Assembly (NCBI GenBank): GCA_014656175.1
Contig: BNBX01000001.1
Coordinates: 660,121 to 724,120 of the forward strand
Reading direction: 5' to 3'
Source of the DNA: Streptomyces werraensis
GTDB lineage: Bacteria; Actinomycetota; Actinomycetes; Streptomycetales; Streptomycetaceae
DNA length: 64,000 nucleotides
Shown: positions 10,218 to 20,812 of the stretch, in pieces
Numbering within the stretch: position 1 is the stretch's first letter
Layout of the letters: each line of letters opens with the position of its first letter
Made by a program: the position numbers and the translations under genes
Notes under the pieces: model-generated
Told to the model about the DNA's origin: nothing
Databases searched by the model: none
What the model saw: the letters and a program-made list of their open reading frames with translations, nothing else

Positions 10218-11611
10218 GGCCGGACGAGGTCGCGCAGGTCGGCGAAGCGGCGGTCGCCGATGCCGTTGACCTCCCGCAGCTCGTCCACCGAACGGAAGCC
10301 GCCGTTGCGGGTGCGGTAGTCGACGATGTGCTGGGCGAGCACGGGGCCCACCCCGGGGAGGGTGTCGAGCTGGTCGACGGTGGCGGTGTTGAGGGAGACG
10401 GGTGCCGCGGGACCGGCCGCCGCTCCCGTGCCCGCCGGGGCCGCGGGGGCCGCCGCTCCGGCCGGCGCCGGCCCGCCCACCACCAACTGCTCGCCGTCGA
10501 CGAGGAACCGGGCGCGGTTGAGGCCGCCCGTCCTCGTCCCGGGCCGCACCCCGCCGGCCGCCTTCAGCGCGTCCTCGACCCGTGAGCCGGCGGGCAGCCG
10601 GTGGACGCCCGGGTTCCGCACCTTGCCGCTGACGTCGACCACGATCTCGGGAGCCGCCGTTCCGCCCGCCTGCCCGAAGGAACCGGGAGCGCCCGAGGGA
10701 CCTCCTCCGGCGTCCACGCCCTCCCCCTGCGCGGCCGGTGCCGCCCGCGCCACCTCCGGCGCCCGTACCGGCTGGGTGCGCCCGGTCCAGAAGTGCTGCA
10801 CGGCGAACACCAGGGCGAGCGCGAGCAGCGCGGAGAGCGCCACGACACTGCGCCGCTCCAGCCCGCACCGGGCCTGCACCCACAGGGGCAGCCGCTCCCG
10901 CAGCGCGGGGCCGAGAAGCCGCCCGGACGCGGGCGCCGGCGGCGGCTCCGGCTCGGGCACGCCGTCAGCTGTCTCCCGGTCCACCGGGTCCGGAGGGCCG
11001 GCCGCGTCCCGGCCAGGGCGCGCGGCGGGCAGGCGCACCGGGTAGGTGGCAGGCTCCTGCCCCTCCGGCCCGGCGCCGAGGAACCGCCCCGGACGGGCCG
11101 CCGCATCCGCATCCCCGCCCGACCCGACGACCGCCGAAGGCGCCCCCGCGCGCTCCGGCAGCCGCCTCAACTCCAGCGTCCGCTCCACCTCCGAGGCCCG
11201 TCGCCGCCCAGCAGCCGTCCGAGACCTCGTCAGCAGTGCGTGCGCGGCCACCCCCTGACGGTCCACCACCACGGCCCTGCGACGCGGCCGCGAAGGCGGC
11301 ACCCCGCCCTTCACTCCCGCTAACGCGTCTCCCGCCTCCGACCCCGGCCGCGCCCAGCTGGGCGCCCTCCTCGCCCTCCGCACCGGACGCCCGCCACGCA
11401 CCACGGGCTCACCGCCGAACAGCGTCTCGGCGCGACGCCGGAGCTCCTCCTCCGGATTCTGAAGGTCACCGTCCCGGACCCACGCGCGCGCCCTGCTCGG
11501 GCGGCCCCGGCGATGACGGTGACGGTCGTGGGACGTGCGGCCGTCGGACAGGGGGCCGCGCCCCGGACCACTCGTCGGAACAGCGGTACGTGTGTGTGAT
11601 CGATGTGCCAT
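10214..11611 (-). CDS. comEA: ComEA-family helix-hairpin-helix DNA-binding protein
   Basis: Up to 465 aa. A long, arginine-rich, low-complexity cytosolic N-terminus is followed by a membrane span (VVALSALLALALVFAVQHFW, about residue 265). Then comes an SLBB domain (EIVVDVSGKVRNPGVHRLPA) and the C-terminal HhH pair (LNTATVDQLDTLPGVGPVLA, then LREVNGIGDRRFADLR) that binds double-stranded DNA outside the membrane. It is coupled to comEC by ATGA. The start is uncertain: the ATG at 11611 lacks a clear ribosome site, and ComEA proteins are usually shorter. If this start is right, codon 97 (positions 11321-11323) is TTA, which would place comEA under bldA control. The domain call is firm; the N-terminus is not. 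Confidence 0.85.
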   Translation of the reverse strand: MAHRSHTRTAVPTSGPGRGPLSDGRTSHDRHRHRRGRPSRARAWVRDGDLQNPEEELRRRAETLFGGEPVVRGGRPVRRARRAPSWARPGSEAGDALAGVKGGVPPSRPRRRAVVVDRQGVAAHALLTRSRTAAGRRRASEVERTLELRRLPERAGAPSAVVGSGGDADAAARPGRFLGAGPEGQEPATYPVRLPAARPGRDAAGPPDPVDRETADGVPEPEPPPAPASGRLLGPALRERLPLWVQARCGLERRSVVALSALLALALVFAVQHFWTGRTQPVRAPEVARAAPAAQGEGVDAGGGPSGAPGSFGQAGGTAAPEIVVDVSGKVRNPGVHRLPAGSRVEDALKAAGGVRPGTRTGGLNRARFLVDGEQLVVGGPAPAGAAAPAAPAGTGAAAGPAAPVSLNTATVDQLDTLPGVGPVLAQHIVDYRTRNGGFRSVDELREVNGIGDRRFADLRDLVRP

Positions 11612-11781
11612 GCGACGAGGGTCGGGCACCACCCCGCCCTCGCGATGATCATGGGCAGAATCCGTGGACAGGCACCCGGTTGTGGACAACGCCGTCACCC
11701 GTTCGAGGGGGAAAACCCCACTCCGGGGCACTCCGCACTCCGGGGCATTCCCCACATCTCAGGGAACGGCCCGCTCCGACC

Positions 11782-12627
11782 TCACCGCGCCGAGACCACG
11801 ACCCCCAGCAGCCCCGGCCCCGTGTGCGCCCCGATCACCGCGCCCACCTCGCTGACATGCAGCTCGGACAGTCCCGGCAACCGGGTGCGGAGCCGGTCGG
11901 CCAGGGCGGAGGCGCGTTCCGGCGCGGCGAGATGGTGGACGGCGACGTCCACCTCCGCGCCTCCCGCACGGTCCGCCGCGATCTCCTCCAGGCGGGCGAT
12001 CGCCTTCGACGCCGTCCGCACCTTCTCCAGCGGTTCGATACGGCCGCCGGCCAGCTGCAGCAGCGGCTTCACGGCGAGGGCGGAGCCCAACAGCGCCTGC
12101 GCCGCGCCGATCCGGCCGCCCCGGCGCAGATAGTCGAGCGTGTCGACGTAGAAGTAGGCCGAGGTGTCCGCCGCCCGCTTCTCCGCCGCGGTGACCGCCT
12201 CGTCCACGGTGCCGCCCGCCTCCGCCGTCTCCGCGGCCGCCAGCGCGCAGAATCCCAGGGCCATCGCGATCATGCCGGTGTCGACCACGCGGACCGGCAC
12301 CGGCGCCTCGCGGGCCGCGAGGACCGCCGCGTCGTAGGTGCCGGACAGCTCGGCGGAGAGATGGAGGGAGACGATGCCGGCCGCACCGGACTCGGCGACC
12401 CTGCGGTAGGTGTCCGCGAAGAGCGCGGGGCTCGGGCGGGACGTCGTGACGGGACGCCGCTTCTGCAAAGCCTGGGCGAGGGAGCGGGTGGAGATCTCGG
12501 TGCCCTCCTCGAGGGCGCGGTCCCCCAGCACCACGGTCAGGGGTACCGCCGTGATGCCGTGCCGCTCCATCGTCCGGGCCGGAAGGTAGGCCGTTGAATC
12601 GGTGACGATCGCGACATGGCGGGACAT
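11782..12627 (-). CDS. DegV family fatty-acid-binding protein
   Basis: A 281-aa DegV protein. The N-terminus IVTDSTAYLPARTMERHGI is the family's diagnostic start. TSRPSPALFADTYRRV and SLHLSAELSGTYDAA carry the conserved Ser/Thr that hold the fatty-acid carboxylate. YFYVDTLDYLRRGGRIG is the second family signature (about residue 160). Family members (FakB in Firmicutes) present fatty acids to a kinase, FakA. No fakA-like gene is in this window, and many actinobacteria keep a DegV gene next to comEA, as here. It is a soluble cytoplasmic protein with no span. Function beyond lipid binding is inferred from the family. Confidence 0.9.
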   Translation of the reverse strand: MSRHVAIVTDSTAYLPARTMERHGITAVPLTVVLGDRALEEGTEISTRSLAQALQKRRPVTTSRPSPALFADTYRRVAESGAAGIVSLHLSAELSGTYDAAVLAAREAPVPVRVVDTGMIAMALGFCALAAAETAEAGGTVDEAVTAAEKRAADTSAYFYVDTLDYLRRGGRIGAAQALLGSALAVKPLLQLAGGRIEPLEKVRTASKAIARLEEIAADRAGGAEVDVAVHHLAAPERASALADRLRTRLPGLSELHVSEVGAVIGAHTGPGLLGVVVSAR

Positions 12628-12721
12628 GAGCTGGAGGTTACCTGCCGTGGTGGCCCTGCGGCAGCCCGGGCCCGCAGGGGCGTCGTGCCCCGCGGGGTGG
12701 CCGGTGCCGCTCGGGCGGTGG

Positions 12722-13474
12722 TCACGTGGTGGATTCCGGGCGCGGCTTCTTCTGCCAGGGGTAGGTGGGGCGCGGGGCGGCCGGGGCGATGGCGGGCCGC
12801 TCCTGGTCGTCGCCCTGCTGCGGGTCCGCCTCCTGGCGGGCGGTGTCCGGCCAGGTCTGGCCGGATCCGGCGGCGTCGGCGGCCGGGGCCTCGGGCCAGC
12901 GTGGCGGCGCGGGCGTGGACGGCTGGTCCGTGGTGGTCCAGTGCCGCAGGGCGCCGGCCTCCATGTCGATCTGCGCGCTCAGCGAGTCGAGGTCGTCGTC
13001 CGCGAAGCGGCGGGCGCGATCGCGGGTGGCCCAGCGCAGGGAGTCGGCGGAGCTGGTGATGCGCTCGGTGCGCTCGCGCAGGTCGGGCAGGCGCGCGGAC
13101 AGCGTGGCGCGGTCCGGCTCGCCCTCCAGGCGGCGCAGTTCGGCGTCCAGTTCGTGGCCGTGCGCACTGAGGCGCTGGAAGAGGGAGAGGGACTCCTTCA
13201 CCGAGTCGTCCTCGGCGGCGACCGCCTCCAGGGCGTCCTGCGTGGCCCGCATCGAGGTGCGCAGCTTCAGCCGGAGCTGGGCGATCTCGCCGGCCGGGCC
13301 GGGCTGCGCGAACGCCTTGGCGCGCAGGGTGTGGTCCTCGACCGTGCGGCGGGCCTGGTGGATGTGGCGGTCCGCGCTGCGCTTGGCGGCGCCGACGACC
13401 TTCACCGTGGCGTACACGCCCAGGGCCACGAAGAGCACGAAAAGCAGGGCGACCACTGCGAACACCGCTTCCAC
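12722..13474 (-). CDS. Membrane-anchored coiled-coil protein of unknown function
   Basis: A 250-aa protein with an N-terminal transmembrane helix (AVFAVVALLFVLFVALGVYA). A charged helical region of about 150 residues with coiled-coil character follows (heptad-like Leu/Ala, e.g. LSLFQRLSAHGHELDAELRR). The tail is Pro/Ala/Asp-rich and ends in arginines and lysines. GTG at 13474 is chosen over the longer frame because GGAGGAGG lies 6 nt upstream. It lies between leuS and degV on the same strand. The architecture resembles small scaffold proteins, but I recognise no family. Confidence 0.75.
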   Translation of the reverse strand: MEAVFAVVALLFVLFVALGVYATVKVVGAAKRSADRHIHQARRTVEDHTLRAKAFAQPGPAGEIAQLRLKLRTSMRATQDALEAVAAEDDSVKESLSLFQRLSAHGHELDAELRRLEGEPDRATLSARLPDLRERTERITSSADSLRWATRDRARRFADDDLDSLSAQIDMEAGALRHWTTTDQPSTPAPPRWPEAPAADAAGSGQTWPDTARQEADPQQGDDQERPAIAPAAPRPTYPWQKKPRPESTT

Positions 13475-13660
13475 GAGGCTCCTCCTCCGGGCACGTCCGG
13501 CCTGTTCCGGCACATGTGGTGCCGCTCTTCCACGGTAAACGCAACGGGCAGGCCCGGAGTTCCGGCGGAACCCCGAACCTGCCCGCAGACGATCCGGTCG
13601 TTACCCGTAAGGGTCCGACCGGTAAGGGGCGGACCGGTGAGGGTCGGACCGGTGAGGGCC

Positions 13661-16528
<2,868 letters not shown>

Positions 16529-16583
16529 GATCCTCAAAGCTCCATCGATCGTCTCTGCCTGCTGCTGCGACTTCCTGGAAATG

Positions 16584-16607
16584 AAAAAACCCCTCGCACA
16601 GGAGGGG
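16584..16607 (-). terminator. Intrinsic terminator in the leuS leader (attenuator)
   Basis: On the minus strand, CCCCTC (16602-16607 side), a 6-nt loop and GAGGGG are followed directly by six T residues (16584-16589). It ends about 55 nt before leuS. A T-run this long is rare in Streptomyces, which supports a real attenuation device rather than chance. Confidence 0.8.
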
Positions 16608-16621
16608 ACGCCGCGCCGATT

Positions 16622-16647
16622 CCGACCTGCCGAACATCGGCGGTCGG
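16622..16647 (-). promoter_or_regulatory. Leader hairpin upstream of the leuS terminator
   Basis: The transcript can fold CCGACC-GCCGA / TCGGC-A-GGTCGG with a 3-nt loop, just after the leader-peptide stop codon. A separate alternative pairing is possible between GCCGCGC at the end of the leader peptide and GCGCGGC just before the terminator. These could form the competing structures of ribosome-mediated attenuation. Folding has been judged by eye. Confidence 0.55.
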
Positions 16648-16653
16648 GACTGA

Positions 16654-16692
16654 TCAGCGCGGCTCGCTAAGCAGGAGGCGTACGGCACGCAT
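16654..16692 (-). CDS. leuS leader peptide with three consecutive Leu codons
   Basis: A 12-codon frame encodes [12 protein letters not shown], ending in TGA. The three leucines are consecutive and use CTC, CTG and CTT; CTT is rare in this GC-rich genome. It lies 125 nt upstream of leuS and just ahead of a hairpin and a T-tailed terminator. No Shine-Dalgarno is present, but TACCCT lies exactly 6 nt before the ATG, so the message is probably leaderless. Stalling at the leucine codons when charged tRNA-Leu is scarce should favour read-through into leuS. The sequence pattern is direct; the mechanism is inferred from classical leu/trp attenuators. Confidence 0.75.
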   Translation of the reverse strand: MRAVRLLLSEPR

Positions 16693-16698
16693 GCGGTC

Positions 16699-16704
16699 AG
16701 GGTA
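16699..16704 (-). promoter_or_regulatory. -10 element of the leuS leader transcript
   Basis: TACCCT on the minus strand, followed by 6 nt and then the leader-peptide ATG at 16692. This matches the spacing of leaderless Streptomyces transcripts. The -35 region is weak. Confidence 0.45.
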
Positions 16705-16914
16705 CCGCAGGGACGGATCTGGCCGCGACGCCCTTCCACGACACACTGAACGAAGGTCAAGAGTTACTTCGCGTAACAACCCCTAAGCGGACAACACAAC
16801 GGCCACATTGTCTTTTGATAACAGCGCAATAACTCAAACCTGGTACTGACGGGTACGGCGAGGCTTAGAGTTCGGCAGCGGGACCGCTTTACCGAACCGT
16901 TCGGAGTTGCCCCC

Positions 16915-17016
16915 ATGAACCCTCGTCCACTCGGCAGCCCACCCCCCGCTCGGGGCAGGTCGGCTGCGACTCCGTCGTACCCGCTGTGCGTCCGGACGTC
17001 CGGAGGTGCGTCGTGA
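16915..17016 (+). CDS. Possible 33-aa upstream peptide coupled to the cytochrome b gene
   Basis: ATG at 16915, with CGGAG 8 nt upstream, opens a 33-codon frame (MNPRPLGSPPPARG...) whose TGA overlaps the cytochrome b gene's GTG start (GTGA at 17013-17016). This is the standard geometry of translational coupling. Third-position GC is lower than in real genes here, so it may be a leader peptide or chance. Confidence 0.35.
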   Translation: MNPRPLGSPPPARGRSAATPSYPLCVRTSGGAS

Positions 17017-18233
17017 GGCCGGACGACAGCACGGCGGACGACTGGTTCGTCGACTTCCTCAACTTCGGCGTCGGCGTCCTGTCGCTCGTCTGCCTCAGCT
17101 GCTCCGTGATCTGGGGACTCGTGGCGCAGGACCGGATCCTGCTCGGCCCGCGGCAGCGGATCATCGCGCAGGCGGTGCACCGCACCACGGCGGTCGGGGC
17201 CGTCGTCTTCCTGCTGATCCACATCGTGGTCAAGCTGGCGCTGGACCACACCTCGTGGATCGCGGCCGTGATCCCCTTCGGACTCGTCCTCACCGACGAC
17301 GAGGCCGTCATGGGGCGGAGCTTCCTGATCGGCCTCGGCACCCTGGCCGGCATGCTGATGATCTTCGTGGCGATCACGGGCATCCTGCGCAACCGCTTCG
17401 CCTCCCCGGCGGAGGTCGCCGCCCGCTGGCGCGCGGTGCACATGCTGGCCTACCCGGCCTGGTGCGCGGCGCTGGTGCACGGCCTCTACGCGGGTCGAGC
17501 GGCCAAGCCGATCTTCCTGATCCTGTACGGCCTCTCGCTGTTCGGCGTGTTCGCGGCCCTGGTGCTGCGGGCCTCGCCGCGCCCGGTCAAGCGCAAGGTG
17601 GCCGACCGGATCACCTCGATGCTGGGCCTCACCGAGCAGCCCGGCAGCCGGCTGGACGAGGCCAGAGCGCGCAACGCCGAGTCCGTCCTGCCCGGTTACG
17701 GCAGCGCCCGGGACGACAGCCGGTCGCGCCCGGGGCGCCCGTCGTTCGCCGCCCCCGAGCCCGCGCCGGCCCCGGAACCGGCGAACGGGTTCGCGGCCGC
17801 CTACCGCGCGGTGTCCCCCCGGCAGTCCGCCGCGCGGAACCCGCTCACGGACGCCACCGCCCGCATGGAGATGCCGGACCTCCCGGCCACGGAGGCGATA
17901 CCCCGCGTGGACTCGCCCTCCAGCACCTCGGGCAGCTGGCCGATCCCGTCCCCGCCACCGGTCGGCGAGGCGCCTCCGTCGGCCTACGACCCCCTCAACG
18001 ACACCGGATACAACATCCCGACCTACAACAATTCGGTCGCCTCCGGTTACGGGTCGAGTGATGTGTACGACACCGCTGAGACGAACACCCTCTACGGCAC
18101 GTACAACCCGGGTGACACGTACAACAGCGGTCCCGCCAATGCACCAACCCCCGGTGTGCCCTCGTCGTCCTACGACTTCGACGCACCGGGGTCGGGCGAA
18201 CCTTGGAACACGCCTTCCGGAGGCTTTAAGTGA
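17013..18233 (+). CDS. Membrane cytochrome b-like protein (ferric-reductase-like transmembrane type) with long cytoplasmic tail
   Basis: A 406-aa protein. Residues about 10-190 form roughly five or six membrane spans. Two candidate haem-ligand histidine pairs are visible: QAVHRTTAVGAVVFLLIHIV (14 apart) and AVHMLAYPAWCAALVHGL (13 apart). This spacing is typical of the di-haem cytochromes of the ferric reductase/NOX superfamily. Residues about 200-406 are a hydrophilic tail rich in Pro, Ser, Tyr, Asn and Gly, with no known domain. GTG at 17013 has GGAGG 6 nt upstream. It overlaps the next gene by GTGA, so the pair should act as one complex, the cytochrome taking electrons from the NuoF-like partner. 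The acceptor is unknown. Confidence 0.75.
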   Translation: MRPDDSTADDWFVDFLNFGVGVLSLVCLSCSVIWGLVAQDRILLGPRQRIIAQAVHRTTAVGAVVFLLIHIVVKLALDHTSWIAAVIPFGLVLTDDEAVMGRSFLIGLGTLAGMLMIFVAITGILRNRFASPAEVAARWRAVHMLAYPAWCAALVHGLYAGRAAKPIFLILYGLSLFGVFAALVLRASPRPVKRKVADRITSMLGLTEQPGSRLDEARARNAESVLPGYGSARDDSRSRPGRPSFAAPEPAPAPEPANGFAAAYRAVSPRQSAARNPLTDATARMEMPDLPATEAIPRVDSPSSTSGSWPIPSPPPVGEAPPSAYDPLNDTGYNIPTYNNSVASGYGSSDVYDTAETNTLYGTYNPGDTYNSGPANAPTPGVPSSSYDFDAPGSGEPWNTPSGGFK

Positions 18234-19843
18234 ACGAGGCCCTGCCCGACGTCCCCGAAGTCCGCGTCGTAGGGCTTCCCCAGCTCACGTCGGGTTTCGA
18301 CCTTGTCGACAGGCTCGATCTTCAGATGCACCTCAAGGTGCACGGCCCGCTCGAGCCCCTGGGCGGTGAGCAGCTCGCGCAGCTCGCCGAACGCATCAAC
18401 CTCAGGGGCCGCGGCGGCGCGGGCTTCCCCTTCCACAAGAAGCTGCGCGCGGTCGCCGAATCGGCGATCAAGCGCGGCGTCCGGCCGGTCGTCGTCGTCA
18501 ACGGCAGCGAGGACGAACCGGCCTGCCGCAAGGACACGGTGCTCATCAACCGGGCGCCGCACCTCATCCTGGACGGCGCGCTGCTGTGCGCCGAGGCCAT
18601 GGGTGCCCGCACGCTCGTGGTGGGGGTGACCCGTGAATCCACGCAGCGCTCGATGGAACAGGCGCTCGCCGAGCGCGGCCTGAGCAACGGCCGCCGCTCG
18701 GCGCTGCGCGCCCGTGTGCAGCGCAACCCGGTGCGCATGGTGACGGGGGCCGCCGCCTCCCTGATCCGCTCCATCGACGGCGGCCCGGCCATCCCGCCGG
18801 GGCGCAAGACCAGCGCCTCCAGGAGCGGTGTGGGCGGCGCGCCCACACTGCTGTCCAACGCCGAGACGTTCGCCCAGCTCGCCATCGCCGCCCGCATCGG
18901 CCCGGAGCGCTACGGCAACACCGGCCTGTACGACGAGCCGGGCACCGTGATGCTCACGGTGTCCGGGGCGGTGGCCCGCCCGATGGTGGTCGAGGTGCCC
19001 ACCGGCGTGCCGCTGCGCTACGTGCTCCAGCTGGCCGGCGCCCCGCCGGTCCCGCAGGGGGTGCTGACGGGCGGCTACCACGGCAAGTGGATCGACGCGG
19101 CAACCGTGAACGAGGCGATCATCTCCCGCAACTCGCTGGACGCGGTGGGCGGTTCGCTGGGCGCGGGCGCGATCCTGCCGATCAGTCAGGACACCTGCCC
19201 GCTGGGCGAGTCGCTGATGGTGGCCAAGTGGCTGGCGCAGGAGAGCGCCAACCAGTGCGGCCCCTGCTACCTGGGGCTCCCGGCCGCCGCGCGCGGGCTG
19301 GAGGACATCCTGGGCGGCGGCGGCGCGGCCGCGCTCGAGGCGGTGCGGCAGGTCGCGAAGAACGTGAAGCGGCGCGGGGCCTGTTCGCACCCGGACGGCT
19401 CGGCGATGTTCCTGGAGTCGACGCTGAAGGCGTTCACCGAGGACATCGCGCTGCACGCCCTCGGCAACGGCTGCGGGCGGCCCGTGGCCGGCGTGCTGCC
19501 CCTGTTCGAGGGCGGCGCGGCCCCGACGGGCATCCCGGGCGGCGAGGACGAGGACAAGAACGGCCCGAGCCGTCAGAAGATCTTCGTCGACTGGACGCTG
19601 TGCCGGGGCCACGGCCTGTGCGCGGACCTCCTTCCGGAGGTCTTCCAGCTCGGTGCGGACGGCTTCCCGACGGTGGCTCAGGCGCAGGTGCCGCGGTACG
19701 CGGAGGCGAAGGCGCTGCGCGCGGTGCGCCGCTGCCCGGCGCTGGCCCTGCGCATCGAGGAATCGGCGCCCCAGGCGAAGGCGCCGTCCCGGAACCTTCC
19801 GGTGCTCTCCCAGGGCCGCGGCAGGCGCGCTCTGGGGCGCTGA
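18230..19843 (+). CDS. NuoF-like flavo-iron-sulfur protein fused to a C-terminal ferredoxin
   Basis: A 537-aa cytoplasmic redox protein. The NuoF-type FMN/NAD domain shows LRGRGGAGFPFHKK (about residue 60), NGSEDEPACRKD (about 90) and LLSNAETFAQLA (about 210). An SLBB-like segment follows (about 245-310). The [4Fe-4S] region is ESANQCGPCYLG plus GACSHPDGS; it lacks one of the three clustered cysteines of true NuoF (CGKCTPC), though another Cys lies just before (SQDTCPLG). Residues about 450-515 form a small ferredoxin with CRGHGLC ... RRCPALAL, the C-x5-C-xn-CP pattern of [3Fe-4S] P450-type ferredoxins. There is no nuoE partner. It starts inside the cytochrome b stop codon (GTGA). It probably feeds electrons from NAD(P)H to the membrane cytochrome or a P450-like acceptor; this is inference. 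Confidence 0.8.
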   Translation: MNEALPDVPEVRVVGLPQLTSGFDLVDRLDLQMHLKVHGPLEPLGGEQLAQLAERINLRGRGGAGFPFHKKLRAVAESAIKRGVRPVVVVNGSEDEPACRKDTVLINRAPHLILDGALLCAEAMGARTLVVGVTRESTQRSMEQALAERGLSNGRRSALRARVQRNPVRMVTGAAASLIRSIDGGPAIPPGRKTSASRSGVGGAPTLLSNAETFAQLAIAARIGPERYGNTGLYDEPGTVMLTVSGAVARPMVVEVPTGVPLRYVLQLAGAPPVPQGVLTGGYHGKWIDAATVNEAIISRNSLDAVGGSLGAGAILPISQDTCPLGESLMVAKWLAQESANQCGPCYLGLPAAARGLEDILGGGGAAALEAVRQVAKNVKRRGACSHPDGSAMFLESTLKAFTEDIALHALGNGCGRPVAGVLPLFEGGAAPTGIPGGEDEDKNGPSRQKIFVDWTLCRGHGLCADLLPEVFQLGADGFPTVAQAQVPRYAEAKALRAVRRCPALALRIEESAPQAKAPSRNLPVLSQGRGRRALGR

Positions 19844-19868
19844 CGCGCCGGCGGGGACAACAGGCAGC

Positions 19869-19908
19869 CGGCCCTCTCCGGCGGTCTCAGGCCGCCCGGA
19901 GAGGGCCG
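19869..19908 (+). terminator. Terminator of the cytochrome b/NuoF-like operon
   Basis: A 13-bp inverted repeat (CGGCCCTCTCCGG, 19869-19881, and its complement, 19896-19908) 26 nt after the stop codon. Confidence 0.7.
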
Positions 19909-19944
19909 TTCGCGTTCTCGGTGTGAGACACGGCGCACAACGAC

Positions 19945-19980
19945 CGAGGGCGGACCATCCGTTCGGATGGTCCGCCCTCG
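19945..19980 (-). terminator. Terminator of tRNA-Ala copy 1
   Basis: A perfect 16-bp stem (19945-19960 with 19965-19980) and a GTTC loop, 8 nt beyond the tRNA 3' end. Confidence 0.75.
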
Positions 19981-19987
19981 ACTTCTG

Positions 19988-20060
19988 TGGAGCTAAGGAG
20001 AATTGAACTCCTGACCTCCTGCATGCCATGCAGGCGCTCTACCAACTGAGCTATAGCCCC
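19988..20060 (-). tRNA. tRNA-Ala (anticodon GGC), copy 1
   Basis: A 73-nt cloverleaf on the minus strand. The acceptor stem is GGGGCTA/TAGCTCC, the D arm AGCTCAGTTGGTAGAGC and the anticodon stem CCTGC/GCAGG with loop ATGGCAT (anticodon GGC, reading GCC and GCU). The T arm is AGGAG-TTCAATT-CTCCT with discriminator A. No CCA is encoded. The sequence is identical to copy 2 at 20813-20885. Confidence 0.95.
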
Positions 20061-20199
20061 TTGCGGTGTTCCCCCGGGTTTCCCCGGCGGCGACGCCAAC
20101 TTTACACGGTCCCCCCGGCCCAACACCAAATCGGTTTCGCTTCGCCCGGTTCCGCCCGGAACGCCCACACCCGGAAGGGCGCTCCCCTCCCTCCGGCAC

Positions 20200-20433
20200 T
20201 CACGCCGTCACGAACGAGTAGAAGCGTTTGAGGGTGCAGTGCTCCTCCAGCAGCCGGCCGTAGATCGGCTCCCCCTCGAGTTCCCGGTACGTCTCGATGG
20301 GGTCGCCTTTTATGATCAACGCCCGCGCGCACTCCTCGCACCAGTACTGGTAGTCGGGGTTGATCGGCTCCATGTCGCGGACGATGGGCGTGCCGCTGCC
20401 GCACCAGTCGCACTTCCGCCTGTGTGCACCCAT
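20200..20433 (-). CDS. Small zinc-knuckle protein of unknown function
   Basis: A 77-aa protein with two CxxC pairs: RKCDWCGSG near residue 8 and YWCEECARALI near residue 32. These would bind one zinc ion. A helical C-terminus follows (GRLLEEHCTLKRFYSF). It starts 3 nt after the stop of the 57-aa zinc-ribbon gene, so the two form a compact operon between the two tRNA-Ala genes. There is no signal peptide. It looks conserved and protein-like, but I do not recognise a named family. Confidence 0.7.
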   Translation of the reverse strand: MGAHRRKCDWCGSGTPIVRDMEPINPDYQYWCEECARALIIKGDPIETYRELEGEPIYGRLLEEHCTLKRFYSFVTA

Positions 20434-20436
20434 CGG

Positions 20437-20610
20437 TCAGCTCCAGCTGTGGCCGCAGGCCGTGCACACGTAGGAGATCCCGCCGTTGTCGCCGAGCACC
20501 TGGGCGACGTGTGCGGAACCGCAGGAAGGGCAGCTGAGACGCGTAGAGGTCCGTCGGGTCGACACCGCTCCGAGAAGGTGGTCGACCTCCTCGAGGATGC
20601 TCGCAGGCAT
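20437..20610 (-). CDS. 57-aa zinc-ribbon protein
   Basis: A short gene that is easily missed. It starts at ATG 20610 with GGGAGGGAG about 6 nt upstream and stops at 20437. A helical N-terminus (MPASILEEVDHLLGAVSTRR) is followed by a two-knuckle ribbon, LSCPSCGSAHVA ... YVCTACGHSWS. The CPxCG ... CxxCGHxW pattern matches the zinc ribbon of TFIIS/RPB9-like and phage-type small proteins. It may bind nucleic acid or a protein partner. It lies 3 nt upstream of the 77-aa zinc-knuckle gene, so the two are probably co-translated. Confidence 0.7.
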   Translation of the reverse strand: MPASILEEVDHLLGAVSTRRTSTRLSCPSCGSAHVAQVLGDNGGISYVCTACGHSWS

Positions 20611-20770
20611 CACAACTCCCTCCCGTCGGGCCGCGCCCCCTTCCGGTCGTTTGATTCTGCCACGACCGGGCCAATACGGTCAGCGACGCCGTGGTACCGG
20701 TAGGGACACGGCTGTACGCCTCGTAGAGGTATACGTCGGAGAACGCCGCCGCGCTCACCTGCGGACGACA

Positions 20771-20806
20771 AAAGATCCCGTCTCCGCTGAGGGAGACGGG
20801 ATCTTC
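20771..20806 (-). terminator. Terminator of tRNA-Ala copy 2
   Basis: A 13-bp perfect inverted repeat (20773-20785 with 20792-20804), 8 nt past the tRNA 3' end. Confidence 0.75.
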
Positions 20807-20812
20807 ACCATG

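Noticed and set aside
7677..10883. Extending comEC upstream to 10883 (1068 aa)
   Set aside because: The extra N-terminus overlaps comEA in another frame. The ATG at 10217 overlaps the comEA stop and begins a normal ComEC.
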